NCBI RefSeq assembly: GCF_018320785.1
Contig: NC_054884.1
Coordinates: 23,003,667 to 23,067,666, forward strand
Direction of reading: 5' to 3'
From: Cheilinus undulatus
Taxonomy: Eukaryota > Chordata > Actinopteri > Labriformes > Labridae
DNA: 64,000 nucleotides
In this document: piece by piece, positions 13,601-25,623 of the stretch
Layout of the letters: every line of letters starts with the position of its first letter
How positions within the stretch are numbered: position 1 is the stretch's first letter
Made by a program: the position numbers and the translations under genes
The notes under the pieces: model-generated
The model's database searches: none
What the model saw: only the letters and a program-made list of their open reading frames with translations
What the model was told of the DNA's origin: nothing

Positions 13601-16600
13601 TATACTGCTGTGTGTGTTTATGTGTGTATTCTGGCTGCTGCTGCATATTTGCATAAGCATCAGATTGGAAATAAAGTTGACTTGTAATAAACTGAGAATG
13701 ATTTCTCAGAAGCCCTGGTGTAAGCTTTAACACTCGTATAGCTGTGCAGATACCAGCTCCAGAAATGCCAACCACTGATGCATTGTTGGTAGCCATGGCT
13801 ATTTTGTCAGTATGCAAGTCTTGTAATATTTTGAATGAATTATTAGGAAGCTAAACCTCAAAAGAGTCAATCAGAACTTCAGGCCAGATCAAATAAAACT
13901 TGTTTGTCTTCAGAGATTGAGCCCCCTTTTTCACCTGCATGACCAGCAAATGTTAAAGCTATTATAATGAGGTTTTTTGTCAAAAAGGCAAAGGTAGGTG
14001 TCAGATACACCTTGTCCAAAGCATTGCCAACTTATACAAAGCAAAAGTGCACTACAGGAGCTTTAGTACTGTGTAAAAGGAGGGTAAAAATGCAGATATT
14101 CCACACTATAAAGCTGGGCAATCTCAATCACAATTTTGGCTTCCCACAATCATAAAAACCAGGTAACTGAGACCAAATGATCGTGTGTCTTACTGCACTT
14201 GTTTTGTCCTTAAAGGGATACTTCAACATTTTGGCAAATTTGCTCATTGCCATAATTCCTATAGTCTTAGTAAGAGGTTTGTTACCTTATGCTGGTGCAA
14301 GCTATTTTTAGATCGGCGCTGCCGAGTTGGGAGCTGCTGTGCCAACTCTATGGAGTCTTACGGTATTCCGGCTTTCCCTTATCAAACTCATCAAATACAC
14401 AATTCAACAACTCCAAAACGCTCTCGGGGACAAGTTGTGACCTGCACATTCCCCACGCTATGCACGGACAACTAAAGGTAACAAACCTATTAGTAAGACT
14501 ATAGGGATTATGGCAATGAGCGAATATGACAAAATGTTGAAGTATCCCTTTAAAAAGATGACAAAGACAGCCTTTCTGTGGAAAAATGCAAAAACACTCA
14601 GAATCATAAGGAACCACTTTGGTGTTTGAGAAGTCTCACATGGAACAATGCAAAATAAGTTACAGAATTTGTTAAGCAGTTGTGGCTACCCTTCAAGGCA
14701 ACACATTGAATTTATTCAGTCATTTAAACTCAAACCACAGAAGCAGATGTTATAAAATCAATGAGCAGTTGTTTATAGTAATCATGATTTCAATATCAGT
14801 CAAAATAACCATGATTATGATTTTAGCCACAATCAAGCAGCATTCTCACTATTTTGTGTGTGCGTGAGTGGGTGTGGGCGGGGAGGGGGGGGGGGGTCGG
14901 TATTACATAATAACTGCTTCTGATCCCTTGAATATAGTCTCAACGTTTAACTATTTTCAAATAGAGATAGAGTTGTTAATATTGTAGTCCCTTACATTTC
15001 TCAGATGTGTCTTGTGAAAAAGTCAGTGAGTGTTTTGTGTATATATATTATCCCTACCAGTCATTGGTCAAAAATGCTTAATTTGTCTGTCAGTGATTGT
15101 ATTAAGGGCTGTTTGGGAGCCGAAAGAGCCGGCTCTTCTTGCTAAACTGTAAAACCCTCTCCAGTATCAAAAGTGGCTACTCAGTACTCAGTGATTAAGT
15201 AAAATTTAAATGACATACTTTTTAACTTTTACTTGAGTAGATCTATGGATTACTACTTTTACTTCTACTTCAGTAAATTTTATCCAAAAGTCTGGTACTT
15301 TTTCCACCTCTGCGTATACCTCAAGAAGGAAGTGCCATATTTGCCTCTACAATGTATTTCCACTTTTAGATTTTATCTTAAATTCAATTTTACATTTATG
15401 TAATAACCACATTGCAAACATTAGAGACTAAGAAACGTTTCATGAAACAGAAAAAGGTGATCAAATCTAATCTAATCTAATTAGATAATGTATAGACCTG
15501 TTTAAGAAATAGTTACAGGAACAGTGGCTCGCTTTAGCTTCGTTAGCTTCTAACATAGCTATGCTAGCTACGTAATTAACGCCACTACATAAGCCAATGC
15601 TAAGTTTTCTTTAGCAACATGAGCTTCAGCAAACTTAGCTAAAGCTAATGCTGCCATCAGCTTTGTTAGTTTAGCTTTGGCAATGTGAGCTTTAGCAAAT
15701 GTAGCTAAGTTAGCTACATAGATAATGCAGCTAATGGAGCTACTTAATCAATGCTTGCTGCGTTAGAATGTTTTCATGTAGGAAGAGCTTTTTTTCTCAG
15801 CAGACTGTTCACTCAGCTTTTGAAACATTTTTGATTAGGTTTTGTAGGTCATGTTTTGACCTATATTTCAAAACTAAGATATTGTTGGTATCCTACCTCT
15901 TACCTTAACGCTTACCCTAATCCTGAAAGAAGGTTAAATCCTATTTTATTTCAAAAGCTGTTCTGTGCATGCACAGAACACCTTGGCCAGTGTGATTTGA
16001 ATACCTGCAAGAGTAAATCGATCTCCAGCTGCATTATGTAGGTATTTTGTACAACTTTGATGAATTTGTTTTAGTATGATTTCAGTCAGACTATTTTTTT
16101 TACATGCATTTTAAAAGTCCAGTTTTAGTCAGATTAAAATGATAAATGTCTGTAAACAATAAGTCATTAGAAGATTTAGTTTAGACTGGAGGATGGGGTA
16201 ATCGAATTTGTTGTAGGGTTAGGTTTTATTTTTATGTGAATTCTTTATAGTGTTTGTTTTTGTATTAGGAGTTATCTATGCTAATTCAAAATTCTAAGTT
16301 ACCACTGCAATTTAAAAGGGGTTTTTTATGTTTTTAATTATCATCATGTTTTTTTTGTGTGTTCTTCTGTTTTAAAAGTATTGATTCATGCACCATTTAA
16401 AAGTATGGAATTAGTGCCCAATTCTTACCTTATACATGATATACCTCATATATATAAAATACAATATGATATTGGTGTATAGACAATCCTGGGTTGGCCA
16501 CCCTAGGTTTATTGATATGATGTCTTTTTTAAAACGGAATCTTCTCATGCCTTTGTTTTAATCATTTTCTGAAGTAGCAGTAGCGATTAGATATTAGCAT

Positions 16601-19600
16601 CACATGGGTCAGGATAAAGACATTTTGCAGCATCACTTTCCTGTTCCTTCTCAATCATACATGGATTGTTTAGTGATTACTGAAGTCCATTTTCAATCAT
16701 AAAGTGGCTGTTTAGAAATTTTCATGATCTATTATGTTATGTCATTTTTAAACCATGAGGTTTTGGATGGTTTTCAGTCCAAAGTGGGTCATTTAAAGAT
16801 GTCAGCTTTGGTATTTCATAACCCTGACATTTCCTTAAGATGCATTTAATCATCTATTTATTACTGTAATGATGTGTTCAGAAAAACATGCACATTGACC
16901 CAGAGGAAAAATAAAAACACAGGTAAAGGATTTGCACGGGGGGGAGCAGAAGAACAAGAGAGACCCGATTAACTCAGGGAGCCATGAACCCCCATATTTG
17001 TGTCTGCTCCAAGTCATAAACTGAACCCAAGGGTGTCGCAGCCACAGCAGTCTATGTGTACGTGTCCTCTGTTCCTGCTATATTATGTTTTTTTTTCTCT
17101 CTATTGCTCATATTTTCCATTCTGAATAAATGCCCCAAGCATAGCTGAAGCCTGATGTAGTCAGTCAGGCCATTAAAACACACAAAAAAAAAAACACATG
17201 GTGGGAAACCTGCCTCTAGCCCACTCTTTCTCTTTATATCTGACTGCTTTATTTTTAGTTCTGTTTCATATCAGGCAGGGTTCTTTGTATTCATTATCAT
17301 TTCAAACAATTCATTCTGCCTAAATCTACCCCCCTGCAATTACCATTTAATGCTATGGGTTGAGCACAACTTCCAGTAGAAGTTGGATAAAGCTATTGTT
17401 GTGTAAGTTTTAACCGGACCTATATTTTATATATTTTATGTGGAAATATGAACAGTATTGATCAACACTGATCAAAATTGAGTAAAAGAAAATACATGTT
17501 TAAAAATTTCAAAGACAGCAATGTTTTTTAATGGTTAATGATGTCAAACTTTAAGTTTCATTTCACAGCACCTACTGTTTTTTTATCCTTTTTACTTTGC
17601 CATTTGGTCTGTTTACTTTAGTGACTTTTGCAAATGTAGATCTCTCTGTGCTCTCATTGTTTAACCTCACTGATTTTTAAAGAAGAAACTGTAGAGGATA
17701 AAAAGAAAAATCAAACATGATAGACTTCCTGTAGGAAGGTCCTGAGGAATCCCAGATATGGTCTTGATTGTCATTCACTGTGACACACCACAGGACAAAG
17801 CTATCGACCTTCATTGCGAAGTGGCCCTAAAACCCTGTGACTGCTGGATGTCAATATAATCGTACTTATGTGTAGTCTGACCTTGGTTTCAGTGTAATAC
17901 TCAGAAACTATCAGAAAAATATTTTGTGGTTGATTATCAGAGATGTCAAATCTTTGATGAAAAGTTATTTATTTTAGTATCAGTATATTTGAACTTCTGA
18001 CTTTCTTGTCATTTTTAAGGCTGAAATACCTACAGTGAGCTCAGGCCTTGTTCATAGACCTATTGTTATTTCATACAGCGATGCTCATTCTATAAATATT
18101 TATTGTTGCTGTGATTGTTTTATTTTACTTTGTCTTTCATTTTAGGACTGTGTTGTGCTATGTGATTTGATACATGTTCTTATATTTCCTATATAGTGAT
18201 TCGGGCGAAGGTGGTGGGTGAGAGAGAAGTCGATTCTGGGAATGATATCTACGGGAACCCCATCAAGAGGATCCAGTATGAGGTCAAACAGATCAAGGTA
18301 CAAATACGGTTAAAAGTGGAACCGTTTTTACTCAATAATATATCAATCTGAAGGCTCTTTGTGTTGATGCCTCAGTCTGACCTTTGAATCGCCGCTGTGG
18401 TCTTTCCAGATGTTCAAAGGGCCTAACCAGGACATCGAGGCCGTCTTCACTGCTCCTGTATCTGCTGTCTGTGGTGTCACTCTGGATGCCAGCGGCAAGA
18501 AGGAGTACTTGATCTCAGGTGTGTACTGCTTTATAGATTTCATGTTTTCTAGTTTTGCATTTTAAATAATGGCACAAGTCATTTTTGTCTCTTGTTAACA
18601 ATTAAAAAAGATTTAGTAAAATATGATCAGTTAAAGGTTTGATTTAAGAATTTCATCCACATGTAAAGTATGAACAGAGACAGAAGTTGGTTAGCTTCCC
18701 TCTGTGTAACAGCATTTCCCAACAGCATGTGATGTAAGTGGCTACCGGTGACAAAATCAGCTCAGCTCAATCTTTCTGCTGTTACTGTCCAAACAGCCTG
18801 CAAGCCATGTTAACTCTGATGCCCCTCTATTTTAATTTCTGTTGCTCGGCTAGAAGCTCTTCAGGGTGCTGGGAGTGTCCTACAGGAAGATTTTCTTGAT
18901 TTTCTCTAATTAGTCTCACTCAACAGGTAGAAGTAGGGTTCTGTAAATATCCACATCTTTTTTTTTAAATGATATACTCTGACTTGTGTAAGTATGGAGG
19001 CAAAATATTTGGCTGACCACCATCAAAGGCTCGTCAGTACAAAGCAACAAACTTGAGTTTCTCCATGTTTGAAATAAAAGCACTGGAGTCCAAACGTCTG
19101 GGGGTGTAACAGTTAGTAGAGGTCATAGTTTGAGGTCATGGTTCGGTAAGGTTTCAGTACATGATTACATAAAGGAACACAAAGACCCACATTTATAATT
19201 CTAGGTTTACCTCTCTCTTTATTATATTTTTTGAACTAACATCACTGCAGTTTATACTTTGTTCAGTCTAGTGTTATTTTCAACTCTGTAATAGCTAGTT
19301 CAGCATGGATATATTAAACATGATACAAAAAAGGAAAACAAAAACGTATTCAATAAAAGGAAAACGGAAAAGCAGAATATCTCCTGATTTGAAAGAATAG
19401 GAATAAATACAATATAAAATGCAAATTAAATACATGCATTTTAAAGCAATGTATCATATGAAAAGTGCTGTGGCACTGTTAGTAAAAAGAGGGCATAGTG
19501 ATTACTAGTGCAAAATCCTGACTCATGTTTTTCAGTGAAGGACCACTGACCGGTTTATGTAAACACAGGATATTGCAATGGAGTATGAGCAGAGTGCTTT

Positions 19601-22600
19601 AATACAGGCTTGTAGCTGCTGTTCTCTACGTCTACAGGTCCGTGTATGGTCTTTAAAATGTATCAGCAATGACCCTCAGGAATTGCCTCAATAGTGTCTT
19701 CTTTTGTGCTCTTACATAACACTGCCAAGAAGTAGTTTTACCTGGATTTATGAAATTTGGTGTATACTCATGGCTTGAGGAGATCTACAAAAATCCCAGT
19801 GGGACCGTATTTCTATCTCTAATAAGAAATCCACCATTTTGAATAAATTAGCAAAAAACCGTGGTGATTTGGGCCTTTTTGCAGCGATCATATTTGCTCT
19901 AACTATTTTTTAGAAATGTGTAAACTGCTTTGGCAATGCAAACTGATATTTTTCATGCCAGTAAAGCTTGTTGAGTTGAACTGAATTGAAAAGTCATCGA
20001 CTTAGAAAACATAGACATAGAAATTAACCCTGTGATTCAGCACACACACAGTGGAAATAATACGAATGACAGATGGAAGAGCAACTCCGTTCACTGACAG
20101 ACAATCTGATAGTGACTTTGAAATGTAAAGGTTGGGGCAAATGAACATTAGATCAAGACTAACAGGCCATTTGGTGGGTTGTAGGAGTACAGCTTTGTGT
20201 TATTATGGGTAATGATATGCTGCTTACTGAGCTTTGTGGAGCCAGGGAGTCACCTCGTCTGTTTTAGTACAGCTTTAGAGGGTAGTAAACATCCCAAGAT
20301 TTCAGCCTGTTCTTGAACATTTTACTGTCATATGTTAATAAAGACCTTTAAGTTGTCGTAAGGCAGACAGGAATAGCAAGCTGATTTTTTCCCCCTTTCT
20401 AGCCTCTGTGCTAAGCTAAGCTCAGCTAAACTAAATGAATAAGCATACTTGCTCCCTTATTGTTTGTATGCTAGCTGTTATAGTAATTGACAGTAGCAAA
20501 GCCAGTCAGTAGCAGCCTGAAATATAGTAAAATATAGAGCAGGGAGTAAAGGAGACGCAGAGGAACATGATGTCATACACGCTCTGGTTTCCCCATCGCA
20601 GACAGAGATGCACCCACAAACTCTCGCCCTAATTACATAGAGTTGTAAGAGAGGGAATTGCTGAAGCCAGCGTTTTCTCTCTCTCAGACTCGAGATGTAG
20701 GACTCCAGCAGTGGGAAAGACAGTTAACTTTCTGCTGACCGAGGCGACTTTAGAAATGATTAATCTTTCCTGCAGTTTGAAGGGTTAACAGTTGGACTTG
20801 TTACAGTGAGGCGTGAGTCAGTCTCATCTGCGAGGACATGCTGTAAAGACTTCAACATGTCGAGAGCTGCAGGGGTGAATTGAGGAGGACGCGGCCTCAG
20901 CAGATCTGTAAACTCAGCGTGAAATATTTTCTTGTTTTGACTGGTGACGCTCAAGCATGAAACATAAACCCTTGAGGACAGGTGGTCTTTGTTTATGCCT
21001 GCAGCAGCTTGAAAAATCTGTTCTTTTACATGTATCTGTTATCAGACGCCCTTTATAAATGCATTATGAGCTGCTTATTCATGCTTTACAAAACTTGTAA
21101 TGTTGAATGTCTTAAATTTCCTGTCACATATCCATCATGTTGATGGTTTTTGATGGTTTTACAGGCAAAGCGGAGGCCGGTGGTAGCATGCATGTGACGC
21201 TGTGTGACTACATTATGCCTTGGGACTCCCTGAGCAACACCCAGAAGAAGGGTCTCAGCCAGCGCTACCAGATGGGCTGTGAATGCAAGGTATGACGTTA
21301 GGGTTTTTTTTCCTCATCTTGGAATACAAAACCAGGCAAAACAGGGCAAATGAGAAGAGAAACAACAGCTGCAACAACAAAACCTAGAACAAATGGTGAA
21401 CTGACTTTGATGATCAAGCATTCATGAACAACAATCCAAAGCGTTTTAGTATTATTGTCTCTAAAAAGGATATGCATTTGTCCTACCTGTATTTTGTATC
21501 TGTCATTGTTTGGTTAGGAAACCACTGACATAATGTCTATTTTAATTTATTTTTAACATTGCAGCAACAACCAAAAATCCTAAAAGTATTTGGGTGAAAT
21601 CCTGGCCAAAAAGATGGTAAAGTTGGGCTAATATTTGCCTTCTCTTATTTGTTATTGCTAGTTTTTAGAGGCTGCCCATCCTAGAATCAATATTATTTAC
21701 AATTCTAAAATATAGTATTAAGAATTAATATTAAACTAATATTAAAAGAATCACACCTCTGGTGCATTTAGACAGTGAAAAGTTTGTTTAAAACCCTATT
21801 GTTAAAGATACATATTCAACTTTATCTTGTTAACAGTACCACTCTCAGAACAACAGGTCCTGGGCATTACAGAAAATATAATTTTCAGCTTATAACATTA
21901 AGCTGGATGCCTGACCTAAAAAGAATGAAGCAGTATGTACTAAATTGGAGATTCTTTCTTTCAAAACAACCACCGTTGGCTAAGTCAGTGGTTCTCAAAT
22001 GGTGTGGCAAGGCACACTGATGTGCCTTGAGCCAAGTCTTGGTGTGCCATAGCAGTTTGTACAATTATACATACTTACTTCAACTATACAGTAAATTAAG
22101 TTTAGTCAGGACCACTTTGTCAAGAAACACATGCAGTTATTGCTGTTACACATATGTGGCTGCTCTGGGAAGGAGGAGCTGGGGTGGAGGAGGATTGTAA
22201 AAAGTGGCTTGGAGAGGGAGCAGCAAAGCATAGCCAGGTCAGAGCATTTTAAATATGGCAGCATGAGTGCAATTAGCTATTAGTATGCTTAAAAGCAAAT
22301 CAGCTGGCCATCATGTGATGAGGGCTTGCATGAGATCAGCTGATCTTATTATTGTTTTGAATAGTCAATTTTTTGTGTGCCTTGAAATTTTGGCTTGAAC
22401 TTAGGTGTGCCATGGGCAAAAAAAGATTGAAAACCACAGGGCTAAGTCACTTTAGTAAGTCATTTGAAGAAATGTGTTTTTGTTATTACCAAACCTGCAT
22501 CAGAAGTACTACCAACATTTGCAGGTACAGTAGACTCCTCAGGAATAAGGTGAATAGACCCATTTTAGTGGTAGTTATGTGAAAAGTGGCTCACTTTAGC

Positions 22601-23512
22601 TTTATAAGCTTTAGCTAAAGCTAATATAGTTACACCAGCTATATAGTTAAAGATACTACGTAAGCCAATCCAACTACATTACCTTTAGCAATGTAGGCTT
22701 TAGCAAATGTAGCTAAAGCTTATGTTGCTATGTTAGCTCTGTACGTAACCTAGCTATGTAGCTAAAGCTAAAGTAGCTACGTTAGCCTAAGCAAACATAG
22801 CTTTGTTTTCTTTAGCTACATTAGCTACCTAACTGTAACCTATGTTTTTTACGTACAGTAGCTAGTGTAGCTTTGTTAGCTTCAGCCTTAGCTACGTTAG
22901 CTGTATTATTTTGTTTTTATGGAGGACATGCTTTTGTCCTTTCAGCAGACTGTTTACTCTGCTTTATCAAACGCTTTGTAATTAGGTTTTGCAGGTCAGG
23001 TTTTTTTTTTTAACTTTTTGTATCCTTAACCCTTACCCTAACTGGAAGTTTAACACAAATTCATTTTGAAAGTTTAAGCTGGTATTTGCCTTCTTGACAG
23101 AGGCTCAGCTCACAGTAGCTCACAGCAAACACTTAAATAATACATATAGTATCTTTGGGAATATTGTTCAGGTTTTCTGTTTTAACTGTTTTTAGTTGCC
23201 ATTGAAATTCTAAATATACTACTCAGTCCTTTATAATGTTTATGTAAGATACAATAGTACATAAAAACTGCTTAAAATATGCTTTCAGTGAAATAGTGTT
23301 ATGTGTCTTTGTAGATTGTGCGCTGTACCATCTTACCCTGTGAAATATCCGCTCCTGAGGAGTGTCTGTGGACGGACCTGATGATTGAGAAGCAGGTTCA
23401 CGGACGTCAGGCCAACCACTATGCTTGCGTCAAGAGGGTGGATGGATCCTGCTCCTGGTACCGTGGTGTGGCACCACCCAAGAAAGACTTCCTGGACACA
23501 GAGGACCCTTAG
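7636..23512 (+). CDS. timp2: Metalloproteinase inhibitor 2 (TIMP-2), complete
   Basis: Secreted inhibitor of matrix metalloproteases; in mammals it also bridges MT1-MMP and proMMP-2. Five exons: 7636-7765, 18197-18297, 18410-18518, 21165-21289, 23315-23512, all GT-AG and phase-consistent, giving 663 nt and 220 aa, equal to human TIMP2. Residues 1-26 form a signal peptide ending AEA. The mature protein starts CSC, whose Cys1 chelates the catalytic zinc. All twelve family cysteines are present, with [13 protein letters not shown] (N-terminal domain), YQMGCECK, and the acidic tail KDFLDTEDP, which in TIMP-2 contacts the MMP-2 hemopexin domain. Start choice: an in-frame GTG at 7624 is ignored in favour of the ATG that opens the signal peptide. 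It lies downstream of sfxn2 and upstream of cyth1. Whether it is the a or b teleost copy cannot be told here. Confidence 0.97.
7766..12290 (+). other. timp2 intron 1, proximal part
   Basis: The first intron (7766-18196) is 10.4 kb. In this part 8380-8560 is GC- and purine-rich without a credible exon. 9660-9760 holds poly-A/T tracts. 11710-11850 is a SINE remnant. In mammals a separate gene (CEP295NL/DDC8) sits inside TIMP2 intron sequence; I see no counterpart here. Confidence 0.55.
11710..11850 (-). repeat. Degenerate SINE, same family as 4786-4954
   Basis: Shares 'gccttcattgtagataagaaagtggacagactcggaaactag', then 'gtagggaatgacatgcaggaaaggagcca', with the other copies. The tRNA-like head is badly eroded. 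Confidence 0.6.
12298..12479. mobile_element. Short non-autonomous DNA element (MITE)
   Basis: Starts AGAGGTGGGAAAGT and ends ACTTTCCACCCCT, imperfect terminal inverted repeats around a body rich in 'ctcaagtaaaagta' and 'aagtaatcagttact'. A related fragment lies at 15160-15313. No clear target-site duplication, so the superfamily is left open. Confidence 0.55.
12480..14205 (+). other. timp2 intron 1, middle part
   Basis: Unique-looking sequence. 12900-13340 is less AT-rich than its surroundings, with long but family-less ORFs on both strands. No exon signature was seen. Confidence 0.4.
14214..14549. mobile_element. piggyBac-type MITE with TTAA target duplication
   Basis: Terminal inverted repeats of roughly 85 bp begin AGGGATACTTCAACATTTTG and reappear reversed at the right end. 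Both ends abut TTAA (14210-14213 and 14550-14553), the target site of piggyBac transposases. It is 336 bp with no transposase, so it is non-autonomous. It lies in timp2 intron 1. Confidence 0.8.
14870..14897. repeat. G-rich low-complexity run
   Basis: GGGTGTGGGCGGGGA followed by an uninterrupted G run inside intron 1. It could form a G-quadruplex. Confidence 0.6.
15160..15313 (-). repeat. Fragment of an AGAGGTGGAAA-ended MITE
   Basis: Read on the minus strand it starts CAGAGGTGGAAAAAGTACC, then 'ctactcaagtaaaagt' motifs, matching the terminus and body of the element at 12298-12479. The other end is not recognisable. Confidence 0.5.
15490..15960. repeat. TAGC-rich dispersed repeat, copy 1
   Basis: Shares order and sequence with 22555-23090: 'acagtggctcgctttagctt', then about 250 bp dense in TTAGCTA/GCTAA words, then 'cagcagactgttcactc', 'gattaggttttgtaggtc' and 'cttaccctaa'. 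Two copies in this window show a real interspersed family rather than chance composition. I do not know a name for it. Confidence 0.65.
15961..18196 (+). other. timp2 intron 1, distal part
   Basis: AT-rich with poly-T tracts near 16090, 16350 and 17085. A perfect 22-nt palindrome lies at 15959-15980. No exon, RNA gene or recognised transposon was seen. Confidence 0.45.
18519..21164 (+). other. timp2 intron 3
   Basis: 2.6 kb. 20690-20960 is clearly less AT-rich than the rest and has CpGs, but contains no convincing exon. It could be a regulatory block. The remainder shows nothing. Confidence 0.4.
21986..22439. mobile_element. Non-autonomous hAT element with 8-bp target duplication
   Basis: Begins CAGTGGTTCTCAAATGG and ends TTGAAAACCACAG, typical hAT terminal inverted repeats. 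A perfect 8-bp direct repeat, ggctaagt, flanks it (21978-21985 and 22440-22447). At 454 bp with no transposase ORF it is a MITE-like derivative. It lies in timp2 intron 4. Confidence 0.88.
22555..23090. repeat. TAGC-rich dispersed repeat, copy 2
   Basis: Homologue of 15490-15960 in the same orientation. It has the 'aaaagtggctcactttagctt' lead-in, a longer TTAGCTA/GCTAAAGCTAA section, then 'cagcagactgtttactctgct', 'aattaggttttgcaggtc' and 'cttaccctaact'. The TAGC section differs in length and phase from copy 1, as expected of an unstable internal array. Confidence 0.65.
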
Positions 23513-23598
23513 TCACGTGGCACACCAAATAAATATAAATGATTAAATGGAAATTTAAGACGACAACATCAGGCAAAGTGAATTTTGATATATGTAGA

Positions 23599-23604
23599 AA
23601 TAAA
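23599..23604 (+). terminator. Proximal poly(A) signal of timp2
   Basis: AATAAA 87 nt after the stop. Another AATAAA at 23528-23533 is only 15 nt after the stop and is probably too close to be the main one. Confidence 0.4.
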
Positions 23605-25321
23605 CAAAACTAATGTGACTGAGATAACCAGCTGGTCTGAAAACAATCTTTAGCCTCTCTTTGTGTTTGTTGTCTGTAAGTGTAAGAAAAAAGCAACATG
23701 AGGCTACTTTAAAGCTCAGCATTGCTCGACATTCACTGACTTAGATGAGGCTCAAGGGTTGTTTTCGGATACAGTTTCTGTAAAAACAACTAAAATAGCA
23801 TCATGAGACATAGACTGGTCGAGTGATGATGTAACTTCCTCCTGAGGCTGGCGTCAGGAGGACATTAATGGGACAGAGCGCTTCCCGCCCCGTAAAGCTC
23901 TTTCTTTTTCAGCTCTGCTCTCCAAATCCATCAATCAATCCTAGATCCAGACGACCATTCGTTACCCATCCTGTTACTACTTTTATTACCTCATTCTCCA
24001 TTTTTATTCCAAAGCCAAAATCCAAGTTGCCTTTTTTTAAATGATTGTCTCGCTCTTTCCGAACATTATTATTTACTGCTTCTCTTATTGTCTCTGTGGG
24101 GTGTTGTTTGGCCACTGGTGACGTCAGACACCCACAACACACTTCATGCTTTCCTTTAAAAAGCACATGAGTCATCTTGCATAGCTGATCTTTTGTGGTT
24201 TTGTGAGGTGAAAAATTTTTTTCTTGTCTTGATTTTTAACTGAAGTGTGTGACCTCCACAGGCCTCGCTGGACCAGTCTATGCTATGTAAAGATAAGTGC
24301 TCTAAATTTAAACGTGCTCTTGATGTAGAACAACACAGAAACAATCAAATACCCCAGATTTCTTGCTCCTCCTCATCTCATCTTCATCACTTTACCTTGT
24401 TGCCCCCACTATGTAGCTGTACAGTTCCTATGCATATACTTTTGTTGTTACTTGATAATTATTTACTGCATTAGAACTAGATTTGCACTTTTTGAGGATG
24501 AGTTCCAGTAAAGACAAGAGCCTAAACTCACTGATGTTCGCCCAGACTGAGAGATCCACCTCAGGTGGATTGCCTATTTTAAGTACTTTTGATGCACCAT
24601 ATTTACTAGCGTAAGCATATTTCTCCTATCTTTGTAATGGGAGTTAAAACGGTACCTGCAGTAAAAGGAGAAAAAGGGGCGCAGGAGGGATTCAGGAAGA
24701 AAAAGAAAGGGAAGTTAAAGAGTTGGTGGGGTGTTTTTTCAGTGTCTTTGTTTTATCTGTTGATTGTAAATGCCAAAAGCAGTTTTTGATTTTCTGATAT
24801 ATTCTTGCAGGTGATTAATTTCATTAGTAATAAGGTCTTTACATGCTTAATGTTAGCTTTGACTTGTCTCTCCTGCTCCTTCCCATTATTAATGAAAGCT
24901 TTATTGCTATCATAGAAAGCAAGTTACTCAAAGTTTACAGTGCTGTTTTATAAACCTCAAGCTACATTAACAAAAAAAAAAAAACTATATATGATGGAGT
25001 ATTAGAGGCATAATTTAAAAGTAAACTCTTTCAATTTTCCATTACTTTGTATTTTTTCAGTGTTATTATTATACCTGTCATGATTTTTGTGTGTTTTTGG
25101 CTGTCTTTGTCAAAGATGTATTTAGCTGTAGTGTAGAGTTGAGAGGGTCCTCTTGCGCTGGAGTAACGTGAGAGTGAGAGAGATTAATCCTTTTTGGAGA
25201 GGTGTAGAGAAATGAGAATGGGTACTTTGTATGAATAGAGGACTGTGCATGTGTTGATGCTTTGTGTAAGTCCAGGCAAAGGACAAAATATTCAGTATTA
25301 TCAAATAAAAACGTTTGAAAG

Positions 25322-25327
25322 AATAAA
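25322..25327 (+). terminator. Distal poly(A) signal of timp2
   Basis: Two AATAAA hexamers (25304-25309, 25322-25327) are followed immediately by a TG-rich stretch (tgatgtatgtgtatt), the usual downstream element. Confidence 0.5.
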
Positions 25328-25623
25328 TGATGTATGTGTATTATTTGCTTAAGATGTTGATTATATGTATTAAATTGATAACCCCCTGTTTTTTTTTGTT
25401 TGTTTGGCTGAGCACTTTTTTTAAAAAAGGAATACAATTTGGTACAAATACTAAAACATTTTGTCTTGAAAACAGTCAAAATACTTGGCGTTTAATTTGC
25501 AACAGATTTCATGCTAAATAATAGGGATAGCACATCAATAACATCTTGTTCCATCCTTGCATTCTAATTTCAATTTCCTTTTTCCAAATATTATATTATA
25601 ACAAAAGTACATAAGTTATTCAA

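Larger units (their letters stand above)
23513..25350 (+). other. timp2: timp2 3' UTR (probable, long form)
   Basis: No new gene starts in this stretch, and poly(A) signals occur at 23528, 23599 and 25304-25327. Mammalian TIMP2 makes two mRNAs by alternative polyadenylation, which would fit a short (about 0.1 kb) and a long (about 1.8 kb) 3' UTR here. Extent is inferred from signals only. Confidence 0.45.

Noticed and set aside
15959-15980. 22-nt perfect palindrome with TGTTCT and AGAACA, considered as a steroid response element
   Set aside because: The half-sites are everted and 10 nt apart, not the AGAACA-n3-TGTTCT arrangement; probably the edge of the TAGC repeat.
7766-18196. A gene nested in timp2 intron 1, like mammalian CEP295NL
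   Set aside because: No ORF with coiled-coil or other matching features was found in either strand of the intron.
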